A program made the position numbers and the translations under genes. From Rhodobacteraceae bacterium Alg231-30 (GTDB taxonomy: Bacteria; Pseudomonadota; Alphaproteobacteria; Rhodobacterales; Rhodobacteraceae), in assembly GCA_900143615.1 (NCBI GenBank), contig FREU01000007.1, positions 25,200-89,199 on the forward strand: a stretch of 64,000 nt of DNA, read 5' to 3'. This document shows positions 35,612-45,190 of the stretch, one piece after another. Positions within the stretch are counted from its first letter, which is position 1, and each line of letters starts with the position of its first letter. Under the pieces are notes generated by a model. It ran no database searches. It was not told the origin of the DNA and saw only the letters and a program-made list of their open reading frames with translations.

Positions 35612-36469
35612 ATGTTTGATACTGCTCCCAACCCAGACAAACTGCCCAATGGGCCCGGCGTGGGCTACAAGCCTCAACACTACTCCGAAATCATGCAAGA
35701 TCCTGGCGCTGTTTCATGGTTGGAAGTGCACGCCGAAAACTACATGGGCGCAGGCGGACGCCCCTTGGCGCAACTGCGCCATCTCGCGGAACGATTTCCG
35801 ATGTCGGTACATGGTGTAGGTCTATCCATTGGCGGCGAAGATGCGCTGGATCCCGACCACCTTGCCCGCCTCAAACACCTCGTCAGCTGGCTCAAACCAA
35901 CAGTCTTTTCTGAACATCTAGCGTGGTCGACACATGACGGCGCCTTTCTGAATGATCTTCTGCCGCTGCCCTACACCAATGACACGTTGACGCGCGTTTG
36001 TGACCACATCGACCAATTGCAAAACACCATTGCGCGTCAAATGATGCTGGAAAATCCCTCCAGCTATCTGGCTTTTGAAGAAAGCACTTGGTCAGAGCCT
36101 GACTTTCTGCGCGAAATTGCCAACCGCACTGGCTGTGGTCTGTTGTTGGATGTGAACAATGTTTTTGTCTCTGCCACCAATCTCGACTACGATCCGCGCA
36201 GCTACATCGCAGACTACCCGCTTGATAAAGTGGGAGAAATTCACCTCGGCGGTCATGATGAAGACAAAGATGAACACGGTCATACCCTGTTAATTGACAG
36301 CCACGGCAAACCCGTTGTTGATCCCGTTTGGGCGCTGTTGGATCACACTCTGTCACTCAGCGGCCCTCGCCCAATTCTCATAGAGTGGGACAACGATGTG
36401 CCGGAATGGCCGATCTTGAACAATGAAGCTTTGCGCGCTTCTGCCGCGCTTGAGCAGGTCGCTCAATGA
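35612..36469 (+). CDS. bufB: DUF692/MNIO iron-dependent oxidase (BufB-like)
   Basis: 285 residues, a TIM-barrel multinuclear non-haem iron enzyme. The likely metal-site motifs are all present: EVHAEN (38-43), HGVG (67-70), EHLAW (101-105), LENPSSY (146-152), LDVNN (179-183), HLGGH (211-215), DSHG (229-232) and IEWD (257-260). Members of the family oxidise peptide cysteines; in bufferins this yields thiooxazole-type heterocycles. Its stop overlaps the DUF2063 start (ATGA, 36466-36469), as expected for an enzyme-partner pair. Confidence 0.93.
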   Translation: MFDTAPNPDKLPNGPGVGYKPQHYSEIMQDPGAVSWLEVHAENYMGAGGRPLAQLRHLAERFPMSVHGVGLSIGGEDALDPDHLARLKHLVSWLKPTVFSEHLAWSTHDGAFLNDLLPLPYTNDTLTRVCDHIDQLQNTIARQMMLENPSSYLAFEESTWSEPDFLREIANRTGCGLLLDVNNVFVSATNLDYDPRSYIADYPLDKVGEIHLGGHDEDKDEHGHTLLIDSHGKPVVDPVWALLDHTLSLSGPRPILIEWDNDVPEWPILNNEALRASAALEQVAQ

Positions 36470-37221
36470 GCGTCACCCAAACCGAATTCCGTTCCGCTCT
36501 GCTGGATAGCGCGCAACCGCGCCCAAAAGGGCTGGCGGATGCTGAGGGCCACGCGGCAGGACGCCGCTTCGATGTCTATCGCAACAATGTAGCCGTGTCG
36601 CTGAATGACGCGCTGGCCACGGGGTTTCCAACAATCTCCAAGTTGCTGGGTGATGAAAACTTTCGGGCCATTGCCGGTGTGTTTTTACGTAAATCCCCGC
36701 CCACTTCGCCTCTGATGATGCACTACGGCGCCGAGTTCCCCGCGTTTTTGCGCGGTTTTGAACCGCTGGCACATCTCGGATACCTCGGCGACGTTGCGGA
36801 GATGGAATTGGCTCTGCGCCGATCTTACCACGCTGCAGATGCCGATCCGATTGCGCCGGATGCCTTGGCACAAATTCCACCAGATCAGCTGGGCAATGTC
36901 GTTTTCACTTTTGCTCCCTCTGTCGAACTGCTCTCATCGCCTTGGCCAATTCACGCGATTTGGGCGTTTAACATGGCGCAGGGTCCCAAACCCGCCGCTG
37001 TGGCACAGGATGCAATTATTCTGCGTCCCGAGTTTGACCCCAAACCCCATCTTCTGGGGCTCGGCGCGCTGGCCTGTATGAACCATCTCATTGCCGGAAA
37101 AACGCTAACCCAAGCTGCACAATCAGGCACTGCAGCGCACGGCGACTTTGATCTGGGACCCCTGCTCGCACTCTTACTGAGCGGCAACGCCATAACTTCA
37201 CTCACACTCACGGACGAATAA
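36466..37221 (+). CDS. bufC: DUF2063 partner protein (BufC-like)
   Basis: 251 residues. The N-terminal DUF2063 domain is clear from RRFDVYRNNVAVSLNDALA, FPTISKLLGDENFRAIAG and FLRKSPPTSPLMMHYGAEFP. The C-terminal half (about 120-251) is more variable. In MNIO systems this protein type binds the precursor and presents it to the oxidase. The coupled start and the operon context support that here. Confidence 0.92.
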   Translation: MSVTQTEFRSALLDSAQPRPKGLADAEGHAAGRRFDVYRNNVAVSLNDALATGFPTISKLLGDENFRAIAGVFLRKSPPTSPLMMHYGAEFPAFLRGFEPLAHLGYLGDVAEMELALRRSYHAADADPIAPDALAQIPPDQLGNVVFTFAPSVELLSSPWPIHAIWAFNMAQGPKPAAVAQDAIILRPEFDPKPHLLGLGALACMNHLIAGKTLTQAAQSGTAAHGDFDLGPLLALLLSGNAITSLTLTDE

Positions 37222-37250
37222 CACTCACGGACCGAATGGGAGGTTTCACA

Positions 37251-37763
37251 ATGAACCCGATAGCATTGCATAACGAATTGGCTGACCAATTGACAAAAAA
37301 AACATGGCTAATTCCAACGCTTGCACGCGTCACATTTGTCGCGGTCCTATTCGTGTATTACTGGAATTCCGCCACCTTAAAAATCGACGGATCGATTTTC
37401 ACACCGTCTTCAGGTGCTTTCGGTCAAATTTTCCCTAAAGCCGCCGAAGCGGTCTTGTGGGATGTGAGCCAAATGAACATCTTTCAGCGGCTCGTCATCT
37501 TTTTTGGCACAGTCGCGGAATTTGCACTCCCGGTGCTGCTGCTTGTCGGGTTGTTTACCCGTCTCGCCGCATTGGGCATGATCGGCTTTGTGATTGTGCA
37601 AACTGCGGCTGACGTTTTGGGTCACAACGTCAAACTTGGTACGCTGTTTGACAGTTCACTATCCCTAATAGATCAGCGCGCCATGTGGATATTTTTGCTG
37701 CTCGTATTGGTCGCAAAAGGCGCAGGCCCCTTATCATTGGACAGGCTGCTGCGCCTCAAGTGA
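37251..37763 (+). CDS. DoxX-family membrane protein of the bufferin-like operon
   Basis: 170 residues from the ATG at 37251, which has GGGAGG 7 bases upstream; the ATG at 37236 lies before that ribosome site. Four hydrophobic helices are visible (about 22-40, 75-97, 103-120, 133-150). FFGTVAEFALPVLLLVGLFTR is the DoxX signature. DoxX proteins are common partners of DUF692/DUF2063 operons; the role may be electron transfer or export, but this is not settled. Only two bases separate its stop from that of the convergent next gene. Confidence 0.88.
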   Translation: MNPIALHNELADQLTKKTWLIPTLARVTFVAVLFVYYWNSATLKIDGSIFTPSSGAFGQIFPKAAEAVLWDVSQMNIFQRLVIFFGTVAEFALPVLLLVGLFTRLAALGMIGFVIVQTAADVLGHNVKLGTLFDSSLSLIDQRAMWIFLLLVLVAKGAGPLSLDRLLRLK

Positions 37764-37765
37764 GA

Positions 37766-38134
37766 TTAAAAATGCGCCTTTGGTTCGTCAGGTTTCCCTG
37801 CCGCTATTGCCAAAACCCCACCTAGCGCGGCAAAGCTGATCGGGAACATTGTAAAGACGTTAAAGCCAAAGGCCGCATACATTCCCGCGGCTGAAGCCAG
37901 CAACAAAACGCCACCCCACAGAGCTCGCGAGCGCGCCATAGCGCCACCTGCAATTGCCAAAAGCGGTGCTAGCAAAGCCCCAGCGCGCACCAAATTGATG
38001 TTGTCGACCTGTTCAATCAGATCTGGCACTTCGCCGACGCGGTTCACCACTTCGGTGTATCCCCAGCCGAAAAAGCCCACAATCATGCCGATCACTCCGG
38101 CAATAATCCCCAACGTCAGTGCTGCATTGCGCAT
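37766..38134 (-). CDS. Small membrane protein, DUF4064-like
   Basis: 122 residues with four hydrophobic helices: LGIIAGVIGMIVGFFGWGY at the N-terminus, then two closely spaced helices in the middle and one near the C-end. The layout resembles DUF4064 proteins, whose function is unknown. GGAG precedes the ATG. It converges with the DoxX gene without an obvious terminator between them. Confidence 0.7.
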   Translation of the reverse strand: MRNAALTLGIIAGVIGMIVGFFGWGYTEVVNRVGEVPDLIEQVDNINLVRAGALLAPLLAIAGGAMARSRALWGGVLLLASAAGMYAAFGFNVFTMFPISFAALGGVLAIAAGKPDEPKAHF

Positions 38135-38180
38135 ATTTAGTCTCCGTTCCTGTGCCCTTCACATAGGCTGCGCAATCAAA

Positions 38181-38492
38181 TTATCCAAGGGCTGCCTGCA
38201 CATCCTTGCCCCACCCCAGATAAAATGTGCCGTCCAGTTCAATCAGCGGTCGCTTCATCAATGTCGGGTGGTCCGCCAACAGCTCCAAGGCAGGTCTTGC
38301 ACGCTCATCATCGCCCAGCTGACGCCAAGTTGTTGACCGCGTGTTAAGCAAAGCGCTGTCAAATTGCGCATGGGCTTGTGCCAGAACCTCAGCGGGTATG
38401 CCGTCCGCACGCACATCAACAAACGTGACATCCCCCAATGATTTCATGGCCTTGCGGCAAGTATCACAATTTTTGAGACCGTAGAGCTTCAT
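38181..38492 (-). CDS. ArsC/Spx/YffB-like thioredoxin-fold protein
   Basis: 103 residues from the ATG at 38492, which has GGAGGA six bases upstream; the longer frame to 38516 lacks this. It begins MKLYGLKNCDTCRKAM with a CxxC pair at residues 9 and 12, then KRPLIELDGTFYLGW near the end. It belongs to the arsenate reductase-like group (YffB type) rather than to true ArsC, and probably works with glutathione. It could support thiol stress defence next to the bufferin-like genes, but that is only proximity. Confidence 0.85.
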   Translation of the reverse strand: MKLYGLKNCDTCRKAMKSLGDVTFVDVRADGIPAEVLAQAHAQFDSALLNTRSTTWRQLGDDERARPALELLADHPTLMKRPLIELDGTFYLGWGKDVQAALG

Positions 38493-38649
38493 GCTATCCT
38501 CCGTGTATCGAGGCATCTATAGCGAAGCATTAAATCGAATTCACGCTAGTTTTGCTTGCATTTTACAGTGTCCGTGCAATTCTTCGCACGGAACATTTGG
38601 TTTCAGCGTCCATTAGACGTTTTGTTTGGGTAGTTGATTTTAGATGTGC

Positions 38650-38703
38650 CTAGGCCCGCACCAGTAAATTTCTGGGTCTAGTAATTTAAGGTGAATAAAG
38701 GAG
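38650..38703 (+). promoter_or_regulatory. Structured leader and ribosome site of the cold-shock gene
   Basis: CTAGGCCC (38650-38657) can pair with GGGTCTAG (38674-38681), and CCAG (38661-38664) can pair with CTGG (38672-38675), using shared bases, so the two stems exclude each other. AAGGAG (38698-38703) follows 6 bases before the ATG. An upstream stem TCCGTGC/GCACGGA lies at 38571-38592. Switching structures of this sort regulate cspA translation in E. coli. Confidence 0.45.
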
Positions 38704-38709
38704 AACGGT

Positions 38710-38916
38710 ATGCCACGTGGTACCGTAAAATGGTTTAATACAACAAAAGGGTTCGGATTTATTGAACCCGAAGAAGGCGGAAAAGATGTTTTTGTGCACA
38801 TCTCCGCAGTCGAACGCTCAGGCCTCAAGGGGCTGGAAGACAACCAAAAAGTTGAATTTGAGATGACCCAAGGCCGTGACGGACGTGACATGGCTGGCGA
38901 GATCAAACTTGTCTAA
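38710..38916 (+). CDS. Cold-shock protein (CspA family)
   Basis: 68 residues, a single OB-fold domain. RNA-binding motifs RNP1 KGFGFIEP and RNP2 DVFVHIS are intact, and the start [14 protein letters not shown] is typical. It is an RNA chaperone of the cytoplasm. The 190-base leader may fold in a temperature-dependent way. A GC-rich hairpin follows the gene. Confidence 0.95.
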   Translation: MPRGTVKWFNTTKGFGFIEPEEGGKDVFVHISAVERSGLKGLEDNQKVEFEMTQGRDGRDMAGEIKLV

Positions 38917-38922
38917 ACACTT

Positions 38923-38954
38923 GGGGCGCGACCATTTGTATGGCTGCGCGCCCC
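38923..38954 (+). terminator. Hairpin after the cold-shock gene
   Basis: GGGGCGCG (38923-38930) pairs with CGCGCCCC (38947-38954) across 16 bases; the T run is poor. Confidence 0.5.
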
Positions 38955-38964
38955 TCGTGATCTT

Positions 38965-39258
38965 TCAATAACAGCCCTTTTGGCCCTCAGCGCATGTCAT
39001 CTGATAGCGCTTCTTTCCGCCTGCGCGGTTATAAAATGGCTCAGACGTTGTTGGCGTCCCACAACAGATCACGCCACCCAATGTGATGGGTTGAAGGCCT
39101 GACGGGCAATAATTTGCGCTGGCCGGATAAGGATGGATCATCACCCCCTCTGGCTGATTGACCGGGCCGATTTGAGGCGCATTACTGCTCCATGTTTGCG
39201 CCCAGGTTGGTGCTGCCAACATGGCCAACACACCAGCGACATAAAATGCTCTTTTCAT
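38965..39258 (-). CDS. Small secreted cysteine-containing protein
   Basis: 97 residues with a signal peptide ending at TWAQ (about residue 21). The mature part has five cysteines, including an adjacent pair in VICCGTP and two near the C-end (MTCAEGQKGCY), suggesting disulfides in the periplasm. I know no family for it. A 10-bp stem (GCTTGCTGCA 39273-39282 with TGCAGCAAGC 39295-39304) stands directly upstream of its ribosome site GGAG. Confidence 0.7.
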   Translation of the reverse strand: MKRAFYVAGVLAMLAAPTWAQTWSSNAPQIGPVNQPEGVMIHPYPASANYCPSGLQPITLGGVICCGTPTTSEPFYNRAGGKKRYQMTCAEGQKGCY

Positions 39259-39272
39259 CGGAAATTCACTCC

Positions 39273-39304
39273 GCTTGCTGCAACTTTTGGTTAATGCAGC
39301 AAGC
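39273..39304. repeat. 10-bp inverted repeat between folA and the small secreted protein
   Basis: Perfect arms GCTTGCTGCA and TGCAGCAAGC with a 12-base loop. No T run on the minus strand, so it acts either as a folA 3' end structure or as a leader hairpin of the downstream gene. Confidence 0.6.
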
Positions 39305-39393
39305 CTAAAGCGCCATTCGGGAAACTGTCAATTTCTCGATAGGAAACAATGTGTTTCAATACTTGCTTGGACCACTCGCCTGAACACCTGTTG

Positions 39394-39873
39394 CTAAAGG
39401 CGCCGCAAGTATTCTTGCACAAAACACACAGGGTTCGCATCCTGCAAAACCCTCTTGGTGATCACGTGCCACCCAGCCGCATCAAATTGTGGAAAAAACG
39501 TATCTGCCCCGGCAATTTCAATATCTACTTCAGAGATCAACAACCGATCTGCCAGCGGCAACATTTCTTTGTAAATGCCAGCCCCGCCAATTCCGTAAAT
39601 GCGATCGTACCCTTGTTCTTTGGCTAGTGCGACCCCTGCAGCCACCGACGGCACCACCGTTTCTGCTGCCTTTTCCCGAGATGACACCACAATATTCAAC
39701 CGATTGGGCAGCGGTTTGAATGGCAGGCTATCCCACGTATTGCGCCCCATGATCACGGCACCGCCCAGCGTTTCACGCTTGAACGACTTCAGGTCTTCGG
39801 GAATATGCCAAGGGATCGTATTGTCTCGCCCGATGGCACCATTTTTTGCGCGAGCAACAATCAGTGTAATCAT
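39394..39873 (-). CDS. folA: Dihydrofolate reductase
   Basis: 159 residues. It starts MITLIVARAKNGAIGRDNTIPWHIPEDLKSFK, with the substrate-pocket W and acidic residue, followed by MGRNTWDSLPFKPLPNR and IYGIGGAGIYKEML, the NADPH-binding segments. It regenerates tetrahydrofolate used by thymidylate synthase. It lies three bases after the thyA stop on the same strand, forming a two-gene operon. Confidence 0.97.
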   Translation of the reverse strand: MITLIVARAKNGAIGRDNTIPWHIPEDLKSFKRETLGGAVIMGRNTWDSLPFKPLPNRLNIVVSSREKAAETVVPSVAAGVALAKEQGYDRIYGIGGAGIYKEMLPLADRLLISEVDIEIAGADTFFPQFDAAGWHVITKRVLQDANPVCFVQEYLRRL

Positions 39874-39876
39874 GTC

Positions 39877-40710
39877 TTACACCGCCACTGGCGCGCGGAT
39901 ACCGGGATCAGGGTCGTATCCATTGATCTCAAAGTCCTCATAGGTAAAATCAAAAATCGACGCCACATCGCGCTTGATACGCAGGCTTGGCAGCGCTTTT
40001 GGCGTACGCGACAGCTGCAATTCTACCTGCTCCATGTGATTGGAATAGATATGCGCATCCCCCAAAGTATGCACAAAATCACCCGGCTCATAGCCTGTCA
40101 CATGAGCCAACATCACCTGCAACAGAGCATATGACGCGATATTAAAAGGCACCCCAAGGAACATATCCGCCGAGCGCTGATAAAGCTGCAGGTGCAATTT
40201 TCCATTTTGAATGCGCACCTGCCACATCGTGTGGCATGGCGGCAGCGCCATGCGCGGTACATCACCAGGGTTCCATGCAGAGACAATCAGGCGGCGGCTG
40301 TCTGGTGAGGTCTTTATCATCTCAACCAACTGCGCAATCTGATCCACGCTGCGCCCTTTGAATAGCGGCTCTCCGTCCATCATCTGGCCTGTCGGCTCAA
40401 GCGCAGGAAATGCACGCCACTGATAACCATAAACCGGCCCTAGATCGCCGTTTTCATCCGCCCATTCGTCCCAGATCGAAACGCCATTGTCCTTGAGATA
40501 CTTGATGTTTGTATCACCTGACAAAAACCACAGGAGTTCATGAATGATTGAGCGCAGGTGCAGTTTTTTGGTGGTGACCAGAGGAAACCCATGCGCCAGA
40601 CGATAGCGCGACTGAAGCCCGAAATAGGACAAGGTGCCTGTTCCGGTGCGGTCACTGGACTCTTCACCGTTCTGAAGAATGGTGTTTAATGCATCGTGAT
40701 ATTGCTGCAT
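39877..40710 (-). CDS. thyA: Thymidylate synthase
   Basis: 277 residues. It methylates dUMP to dTMP with methylene-tetrahydrofolate. [17 protein letters not shown] at the N-terminus, the catalytic cysteine in [12 protein letters not shown], the paired-Arg region [12 protein letters not shown] and [16 protein letters not shown] are all present. Coupled with folA. It replaces the need for ThyX. Confidence 0.98.
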   Translation of the reverse strand: MQQYHDALNTILQNGEESSDRTGTGTLSYFGLQSRYRLAHGFPLVTTKKLHLRSIIHELLWFLSGDTNIKYLKDNGVSIWDEWADENGDLGPVYGYQWRAFPALEPTGQMMDGEPLFKGRSVDQIAQLVEMIKTSPDSRRLIVSAWNPGDVPRMALPPCHTMWQVRIQNGKLHLQLYQRSADMFLGVPFNIASYALLQVMLAHVTGYEPGDFVHTLGDAHIYSNHMEQVELQLSRTPKALPSLRIKRDVASIFDFTYEDFEINGYDPDPGIRAPVAV

Positions 40711-40985
40711 TTTTGCCCTCGCTCCTAGTTGCTCTGTATGGACGAGCCCCAGCCAAAATCTGAATCATCTCGCACGTGTTGCACCACCATATCTTGAGGT
40801 GTGATCCGTGAAAACCACAGGATTGTCCGCAGCTCTGCTTTTCTAACTATCGGGACCGTCCCTACCTCTTTTCGCCACCTGCACAGCCCGTTCTCTCGCC
40901 GGAGAATCCCTAAAACCAGAATAAGACTGGCAATCATCTCGCCTTGCGTGTTTTCTGTGCCAAACACGAGCAAAGGGACAATTTG

Positions 40986-41414
40986 ATGCGCGTTAAATAC
41001 CTCCACACAATGGTCCGCGTGGCTGACCTTGAAAAATCTATGGCATTTTACGAGTTGTTTGGCCTCAAACAAATCCGCCGCTACGACAGCGAGGCAGGAC
41101 GATTTAGCCTCGTTTATCTGGCCTCTGAGGGTGACCACGATTGCCCCTTGGAACTCACCTATAACTGGGACGGCGACGAAGGCCTGCCATCCGATGGTCG
41201 CCACTTTGGCCACCTCGCCTATGAAGTCGGCAATATCTACGAAATGTGTCAGCATTTGATGGACAATGGCGTTTTGATCAACCGCCCGCCTCATGATGGC
41301 CGCATGGCATTCGTGCGCTCACCGGACAACATTTCCATCGAGCTGCTTCAAGAAGGCGACGCCCTAGCACCAGCGGAACCTTGGACCAGCATGGGCAACA
41401 CAGGTCACTGGTGA
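40986..41414 (+). CDS. gloA: Lactoylglutathione lyase (glyoxalase I)
   Basis: 142 residues from the ATG at 40986, preceded by AAAGGGA. Longer in-frame ATG at 40944 is less likely. KYLHTMVRVADLEKSMAFYE and GFGHLAYEV-like HFGHLAYEVGNI carry the metal-binding His residues; LELTYNWDGDE and SIELLQEGD provide the Glu residues of the Ni/Zn site. It detoxifies methylglyoxal with glutathione. The stop overlaps the next gene's GTG (GTGA). Confidence 0.93.
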   Translation: MRVKYLHTMVRVADLEKSMAFYELFGLKQIRRYDSEAGRFSLVYLASEGDHDCPLELTYNWDGDEGLPSDGRHFGHLAYEVGNIYEMCQHLMDNGVLINRPPHDGRMAFVRSPDNISIELLQEGDALAPAEPWTSMGNTGHW

Positions 41415-42166
41415 TTTGGCGCGCGATATCCATCGCGTTCATTCTCGCGTTTAACGGTGGCCCATTATGGGCCTCCAACTGCCGCCTCGCGCTATTATTG
41501 GCCTTGGATGTATCCTCGTCTGTCAACGAGATGGAGGACCAATTGCAAAGGCGCGGCCTGGCCGCTGCCCTATTAGCCCCCGAGGTTCAGAGAGCTTTTT
41601 TCGCGACTCCTCAAACGGTGGCGCTTTCTGTGTTTGAATGGAACGGGCGCAACAATCAGGTGATTCTACAGAACTGGCGTCTGATAGAGACTCCCAAAGA
41701 CCTTTTTGACGTGTCAGCCCTACTCGCCCGATCCCAACGCAGCACCGATCAATTCCCCACCGCTCTGGGCCATGCACTTGGATTTGCGGCGACACATTTT
41801 CGCACGGCCCCAAGCTGTGCACAACATACGCTAGACGTGAGTGGCGATGGGAGAAACAACGAAGGCTTCAAGCCCAAACAGGCCTATTCGGCCTTCCCGT
41901 TTGCAGGCATCGTGGTCAACGGGCTCGCGATCAAAACGCAAGACAGCAGCAGCTCGGCACAAACCATGGTGCCGTTTGATATTGAGGCATACTACCGTGA
42001 CGAGCTGCGCCACGGCGCAGGCGCGTTTGTCGAAGTTGCCGACGGCTTTGAGGACTATGAACGTGCGATGACGCGCAAACTCAAACGAGAGTTACAGGGC
42101 CTGACGCTGGCGTCAGCCCCTGTTTCCCCCGCGATCCGTACTTGGGATGCAAAACCTGCGCGTTAA
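41411..42166 (+). CDS. DUF1194 von Willebrand A-like secreted protein
   Basis: 251 residues from the GTG at 41411, which overlaps the gloA stop. A signal peptide ends near LWAS. The VWA core shows LALDVSSSV (MIDAS DxSxS), HTLDVSGDGRNNEG and IVVNGLAIKTQD. DUF1194 proteins are common in Rhodobacterales; the function is not known, but metal-dependent protein binding in the periplasm is expected from the fold. Confidence 0.88.
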   Translation: MIWRAISIAFILAFNGGPLWASNCRLALLLALDVSSSVNEMEDQLQRRGLAAALLAPEVQRAFFATPQTVALSVFEWNGRNNQVILQNWRLIETPKDLFDVSALLARSQRSTDQFPTALGHALGFAATHFRTAPSCAQHTLDVSGDGRNNEGFKPKQAYSAFPFAGIVVNGLAIKTQDSSSSAQTMVPFDIEAYYRDELRHGAGAFVEVADGFEDYERAMTRKLKRELQGLTLASAPVSPAIRTWDAKPAR

Positions 42167-42198
42167 CATTGGATCGCGATACGCAGCTGGAATTTCCG

Positions 42199-42696
42199 TT
42201 AGTAGATATAGCGAATCTGGTCTGTCCAGTAGCGCTCAACCCGGCGCAAAGCATGGGTGATATTCTCAATCCCCTCTTCGCCCAAAACGCCTTTGCCACG
42301 CAATCCATCCGCATGACGCTCAAAGAGTGTCGCAACAACATCGCGGATGTGGCGCCCTTTTTCTGTCAAACGAACCCGCACTGACCGGCGGTCGATTTCG
42401 CAGCGCTGATGGTGCATGAACCCCATCTCAACCAACTTCTTCAAATTGTAACTGACATTGCTGCCTTGATAATATCCGCGCGATTTTAACTCGCCAGCTG
42501 TGACCTCATTATCACCAATGTTAAACAACAAAAGCGCCTGAACCGCGTTGATTTCCAACACGCCGACACGTTCGAACTCGTCCTTGATCACATCCAGCAA
42601 CAAACGGTGCAGGCGCTCAACCAGCGCCAAAGAGTCCAGATAGTCTGCCATGAACCCTTGATAGGAACCGCTCTCCATGGATGAATGAAAGCTCAT
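42199..42696 (-). CDS. MarR-type winged-helix regulator
   Basis: 165 residues from the ATG at 42696 with GGAG nine bases upstream. The winged helix runs from about residue 47 (VQALLLFNIGDNEVTAGELKSRGYYQGSNVSYNLKKLVEMGFM is residues within 49-95) with the wing in CEIDRRSVRVRLTEKG. This is the alphaproteobacterial MarR branch to which LdtR-like regulators belong. The target genes are unknown. It is downstream of, but separated by 96 bases from, sdhE. Confidence 0.88.
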   Translation of the reverse strand: MSFHSSMESGSYQGFMADYLDSLALVERLHRLLLDVIKDEFERVGVLEINAVQALLLFNIGDNEVTAGELKSRGYYQGSNVSYNLKKLVEMGFMHHQRCEIDRRSVRVRLTEKGRHIRDVVATLFERHADGLRGKGVLGEEGIENITHALRRVERYWTDQIRYIY

Positions 42697-42792
42697 TTTC
42701 GTCTCCGTCAACTTAACTTGCACCGCAAATTGGCGGAAAATGAAGAACAATCAGTTAAGTATCCCAAAAGACGTTTTAAATGCGGTTTATTT

Positions 42793-43042
42793 TTATCCGC
42801 TGATCACTACTGATATGTCCTGAATCAAATTCCGATACTGCTCAGGTGCGGGGCGTTGTCCCGTAACCCATTGATATAGGTCCTGATCATTTTCATGAAG
42901 TAGCGCGTCGTATAGATCAAGCTCGTCGGCGGTCATCCGCTCAAGGTTGTCATCTGCGTAGCGCACTAAGATGATGTCCATCTCCTTGATGCCGCGACGC
43001 ATTGACCGCATTTTCATACGCTTAAGACGGTTTTCGTGTGTT

Positions 43043-43050
<8 letters not shown>
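42793..43050 (-). CDS. sdhE: Succinate dehydrogenase flavinylation factor SdhE
   Basis: 85 residues, all helical. The diagnostic RGxxE motif is seen in MRRGIKEMDIIL, followed by LDLYDALLHENDQDLYQWVTG. It helps attach FAD covalently to SdhA. The first 8 bases overlap the 3' end of the XRE regulator gene, so the two are co-transcribed. Confidence 0.93.
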
Positions 43051-44749
<1,699 letters not shown>

Positions 44750-44767
44750 GGCATAGGATAAAATTCC

Positions 44768-45172
44768 ATGGGCGGAGATCTCCCAGACTATTATTACCGT
44801 GTGCGGGAAAACGGCGCTGCAGTGTTTCGGGTTGATACCGAAAACCGCCAGCGGCGGATCGAGATGGATCAAATCGCGGTTGTCAACATCAGGAACGGGG
44901 ATATTCGCGCCCATGGGGACCGTGAACTCTCGACTGATGATATGGATGAAATCCAGTCGTGGATGGAGTATCGCCGCAATCTGCTGGCGGAACGCGACAT
45001 CGACGACATCTTGCGCACAGTTGATCACCTCAATCTGACCACGCAATGGGCGCAATCCAAAGCTGAGCCTGATCAATTGGATGAAGTGACAGACTCACTC
45101 CTACTCGCAATGCATGATCTGCGTTCGGTGCTGGTGCGCAAAAAGGCGGATCGATTGCTCAAGGGGAAATAA
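44768..45172 (+). CDS. Conserved protein of unknown function
   Basis: 134 residues, no signal peptide or membrane helix. The N-terminal half (DYYYRVRENGAAVFRVDTEN) looks beta-rich; the C-terminal half is helical with a basic end (VRKKADRLLKGK). It follows the aminotransferase by 18 bases and is probably co-transcribed. I do not recognise a characterised family. Confidence 0.75.
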   Translation: MGGDLPDYYYRVRENGAAVFRVDTENRQRRIEMDQIAVVNIRNGDIRAHGDRELSTDDMDEIQSWMEYRRNLLAERDIDDILRTVDHLNLTTQWAQSKAEPDQLDEVTDSLLLAMHDLRSVLVRKKADRLLKGK

Positions 45173-45190
45173 CCCTTTGAGCGATTTTTC

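Noticed and set aside
40725-41294. 189-codon minus-strand frame over the glyoxalase gene
   Set aside because: The plus-strand glyoxalase I is unmistakable, with its own ribosome site; the opposite frame has no recognisable motif.
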